Shown here piece after piece: positions 14,092 through 14,925 of a stretch of DNA of 14,925 nt. Positions within the stretch are counted from its first letter, which is position 1. Every line of letters starts with the position of its first letter. The position numbers were made by a program, and so were the translations under genes. This DNA comes from Candidatus Aminicenantota bacterium (GTDB lineage Bacteria; Acidobacteriota; UBA6911; RPQK01; JAJDTT01), in contig JAPOYZ010000274.1 in assembly GCA_026706325.1 (NCBI GenBank), forward strand, positions 1 to 14,925, in the 5' to 3' direction. The notes under the pieces are model-generated. The model was not told the origin of the DNA and searched no databases. It saw nothing but the letters and a program-made list of their open reading frames with translations.

Positions 14092-14529
14092 TCACTCGAA
14101 AACACCGAATGCCTTCCAGCGCTCGACTTCCGACTCCGTAGGCACCGAGATGTTCTTGACCTCAAGCTGTCTCAAGACGTCGAAAACTTCGATCATGACC
14201 CGGTAGGGAACATGGCCCTGCGTTTGAATGATCACGGGTTTGTTGGGGTTTTGTCCCATCTTCGCTTCCACGTAGCTGGCCAGCGAACCCAGCGACATGG
14301 GCGTCTTGTCCACCAGGTACTGCTGTTCACCCGTGATCTTGATGTGGACGGCTTCCTCCGGCTGGACGTCCAACCGGGTCGGATCCTCCTTGGGGAAAGC
14401 GAATTGAAGCCCCCGGTTCGAAGTGAAGACCGCCGTCAACATGAAGAAGATGATCAACAGAAAGGCGATGTCGGCCATGGAAGAGGTCGGGATTTCGGGG
14501 GCTCGCTGGAGACGGCTTCGGAACTTCAT
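14092..14529 (-). CDS. exbD: ExbD/TolR family biopolymer transport protein (second copy)
   Basis: This 145-residue inner-membrane protein couples the proton gradient to outer-membrane work together with an ExbB/TolQ partner. After a short cytoplasmic N-terminus, IPTSSMADIAFLLIIFFMLT (13-32) forms the single transmembrane helix. It carries the conserved membrane aspartate Asp20, which takes part in proton use in ExbD/TolR. The remainder is the periplasmic domain, including the ExbD-like VIIQTQGHVPYRVMIEVFDVLRQL (98-121). Length matches the family. Its ATG directly abuts the stop of the preceding exbD, so the pair is coupled. It is more divergent from the first copy in the periplasm than in the membrane helix, which suggests distinct binding roles rather than redundancy. 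Confidence 0.92.
   Translation of the reverse strand: MKFRSRLQRAPEIPTSSMADIAFLLIIFFMLTAVFTSNRGLQFAFPKEDPTRLDVQPEEAVHIKITGEQQYLVDKTPMSLGSLASYVEAKMGQNPNKPVIIQTQGHVPYRVMIEVFDVLRQLEVKNISVPTESEVERWKAFGVFE
14435..14494. repeat. Direct repeat, copy A (membrane helix of the second exbD)
   Basis: This 60-nt stretch matches 14864-14923 at 51 of 60 positions by hand alignment. It encodes the SMADIAFLLIIFFMLT helix. The offset is 429 nt, a whole number of codons. Sequence outside this block is not obviously alike, so it reflects either an old tandem gene duplication under strong local constraint or gene conversion of this segment. Confidence 0.75.
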
Positions 14530-14925
14530 TCAGCCCGATTCCTTTGGTTTTCGCTCCGTGAGGAGGCCGATCCGGCGCGCGCCGTTGGTCCGCAACTGCT
14601 CCAGGACGCTGTCCACCAATTGGTATCGGACGTCCCGGTCCGCCTTGATCAGAAACTCCTTCCGGGGAATCGCGGCCACCAGCGTCTTCACATACTGACC
14701 CAGTTCGGCGATGTTCACCAGGGGGAACGCCGGTTGATCACCGTCAGTGAAGCTGATCTCGCCCTGAGATGAGATGGCAACAATGGCGGCATCCTTGGAC
14801 ACTTCGGTCCGAATCTCCGACTCGGGCAGGCTCACCGAGGTCCGTTCCGGAGAAAAGGAAGTCGTCAACATGAAGAAAATGATGAGCAGAAAGGCGATAT
14901 CCGCCATGGATGCGGTGGGGATCCG
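14530..14925 (-). CDS. exbD: ExbD/TolR family biopolymer transport protein (first copy, N-terminus cut by window)
   Basis: This is a partial ExbD-like protein with about 131 visible residues. The frame is open to the window edge, and the first visible residues are RIPTAS-MADIAFLLIIF. Alignment with the second copy indicates that only about a dozen N-terminal residues are missing. The membrane helix has the conserved Asp of the MADIAFLL motif. The periplasmic part contains FLIKADRDVRYQLVDSVLEQLRTNG, the usual ExbD/TolR pattern. It ends in ERKPKESG, and its stop touches the start of the next exbD. By family precedent an exbB/tolQ gene probably lies just upstream, outside the window. The initiation codon cannot be assigned, and an internal ATG at 14907 should not be taken as the start because it lies inside the helix motif. 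Confidence 0.92.
   Translation of the reverse strand, partial: RIPTASMADIAFLLIIFFMLTTSFSPERTSVSLPESEIRTEVSKDAAIVAISSQGEISFTDGDQPAFPLVNIAELGQYVKTLVAAIPRKEFLIKADRDVRYQLVDSVLEQLRTNGARRIGLLTERKPKESG
14864..14923. repeat. Direct repeat, copy B (membrane helix of the first exbD)
   Basis: This is the partner of 14435-14494, encoding the equivalent membrane helix of the edge-truncated exbD, with nine mismatches in 60 nt. Confidence 0.75.

Noticed and set aside
14073..14165. An upstream start of the 8-TPR protein at 14165
   Set aside because: It overlaps the exbD coding end and would place 31 basic residues before an otherwise normal signal peptide. The ATG at 14072 has a strong Shine-Dalgarno sequence.
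14914..14925. GGATCC at the window edge as a cloning or vector junction
   Set aside because: The bases lie in the continuous exbD reading frame (RIPTAS-MADIAF), so they are coding sequence and need no artefact explanation.

Overview
The window is GC-rich, densely coding bacterial chromosome with gaps of about 0-160 bases. No rRNA, tRNA, CRISPR, IS element, integrase or phage gene was recognised. The gene content suggests an uncultured Acidobacteriota-like Gram-negative. The grounds are an Hfq of the YYYLKQM..KTPMVV type, tandem ExbD genes followed by a TPR protein, and an LPS-type WaaE-like glycosyltransferase. This taxonomic call is inference.

Left end, plus strand: the 3' part of holB (DNA polymerase III delta') is followed 1 nt later by ricT, a PSP1/YaaT-family Fe-S protein. 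A short exported TPR-like protein lies convergent to ricT. It is transcribed away from hfq, and the two predicted divergent promoters have overlapping -35 boxes.

hfq (plus strand) ends 1 nt from the stop codon of a minus-strand gene. Everything from there to the right edge is on the minus strand. Read in the direction of transcription (right to left) the order is: exbD (cut by the window edge), exbD, an 8-TPR exported protein, eno, gpmI, a GT2 glycosyltransferase, a WaaE-like GT2, a GT4, a 114-nt gap with a hairpin and a possible promoter, short rfbA, rfbB, smpB, pepA and a Fic-fold protein with a degenerate active site.

Functionally this is a mosaic. It combines proton-motive-force-driven envelope energisation (ExbD pair plus TPR), two consecutive glycolytic steps (GpmI: 3PG to 2PG; enolase: 2PG to PEP), surface glycan assembly (three glycosyltransferases plus the first two dTDP-deoxysugar steps) and translation or protein quality control (SmpB, PepA). 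RNA regulators (RicT, Hfq) lie on the left. Tight spacings (pepA/smpB ATGA overlap, adjacent exbD genes, 1-nt and 13-nt gaps) suggest one or two long minus-strand transcripts.

Most of the window is ordinary housekeeping sequence. The best candidate for something undescribed is the terminal gene of the minus-strand run. It encodes a Fic-fold protein whose HPFx[D/E]GNGR motif has become YPFGEGTEV, and it begins with an unusual start arrangement behind pepA. Also of interest are the hfq control region and the polyarginine tail of RicT.
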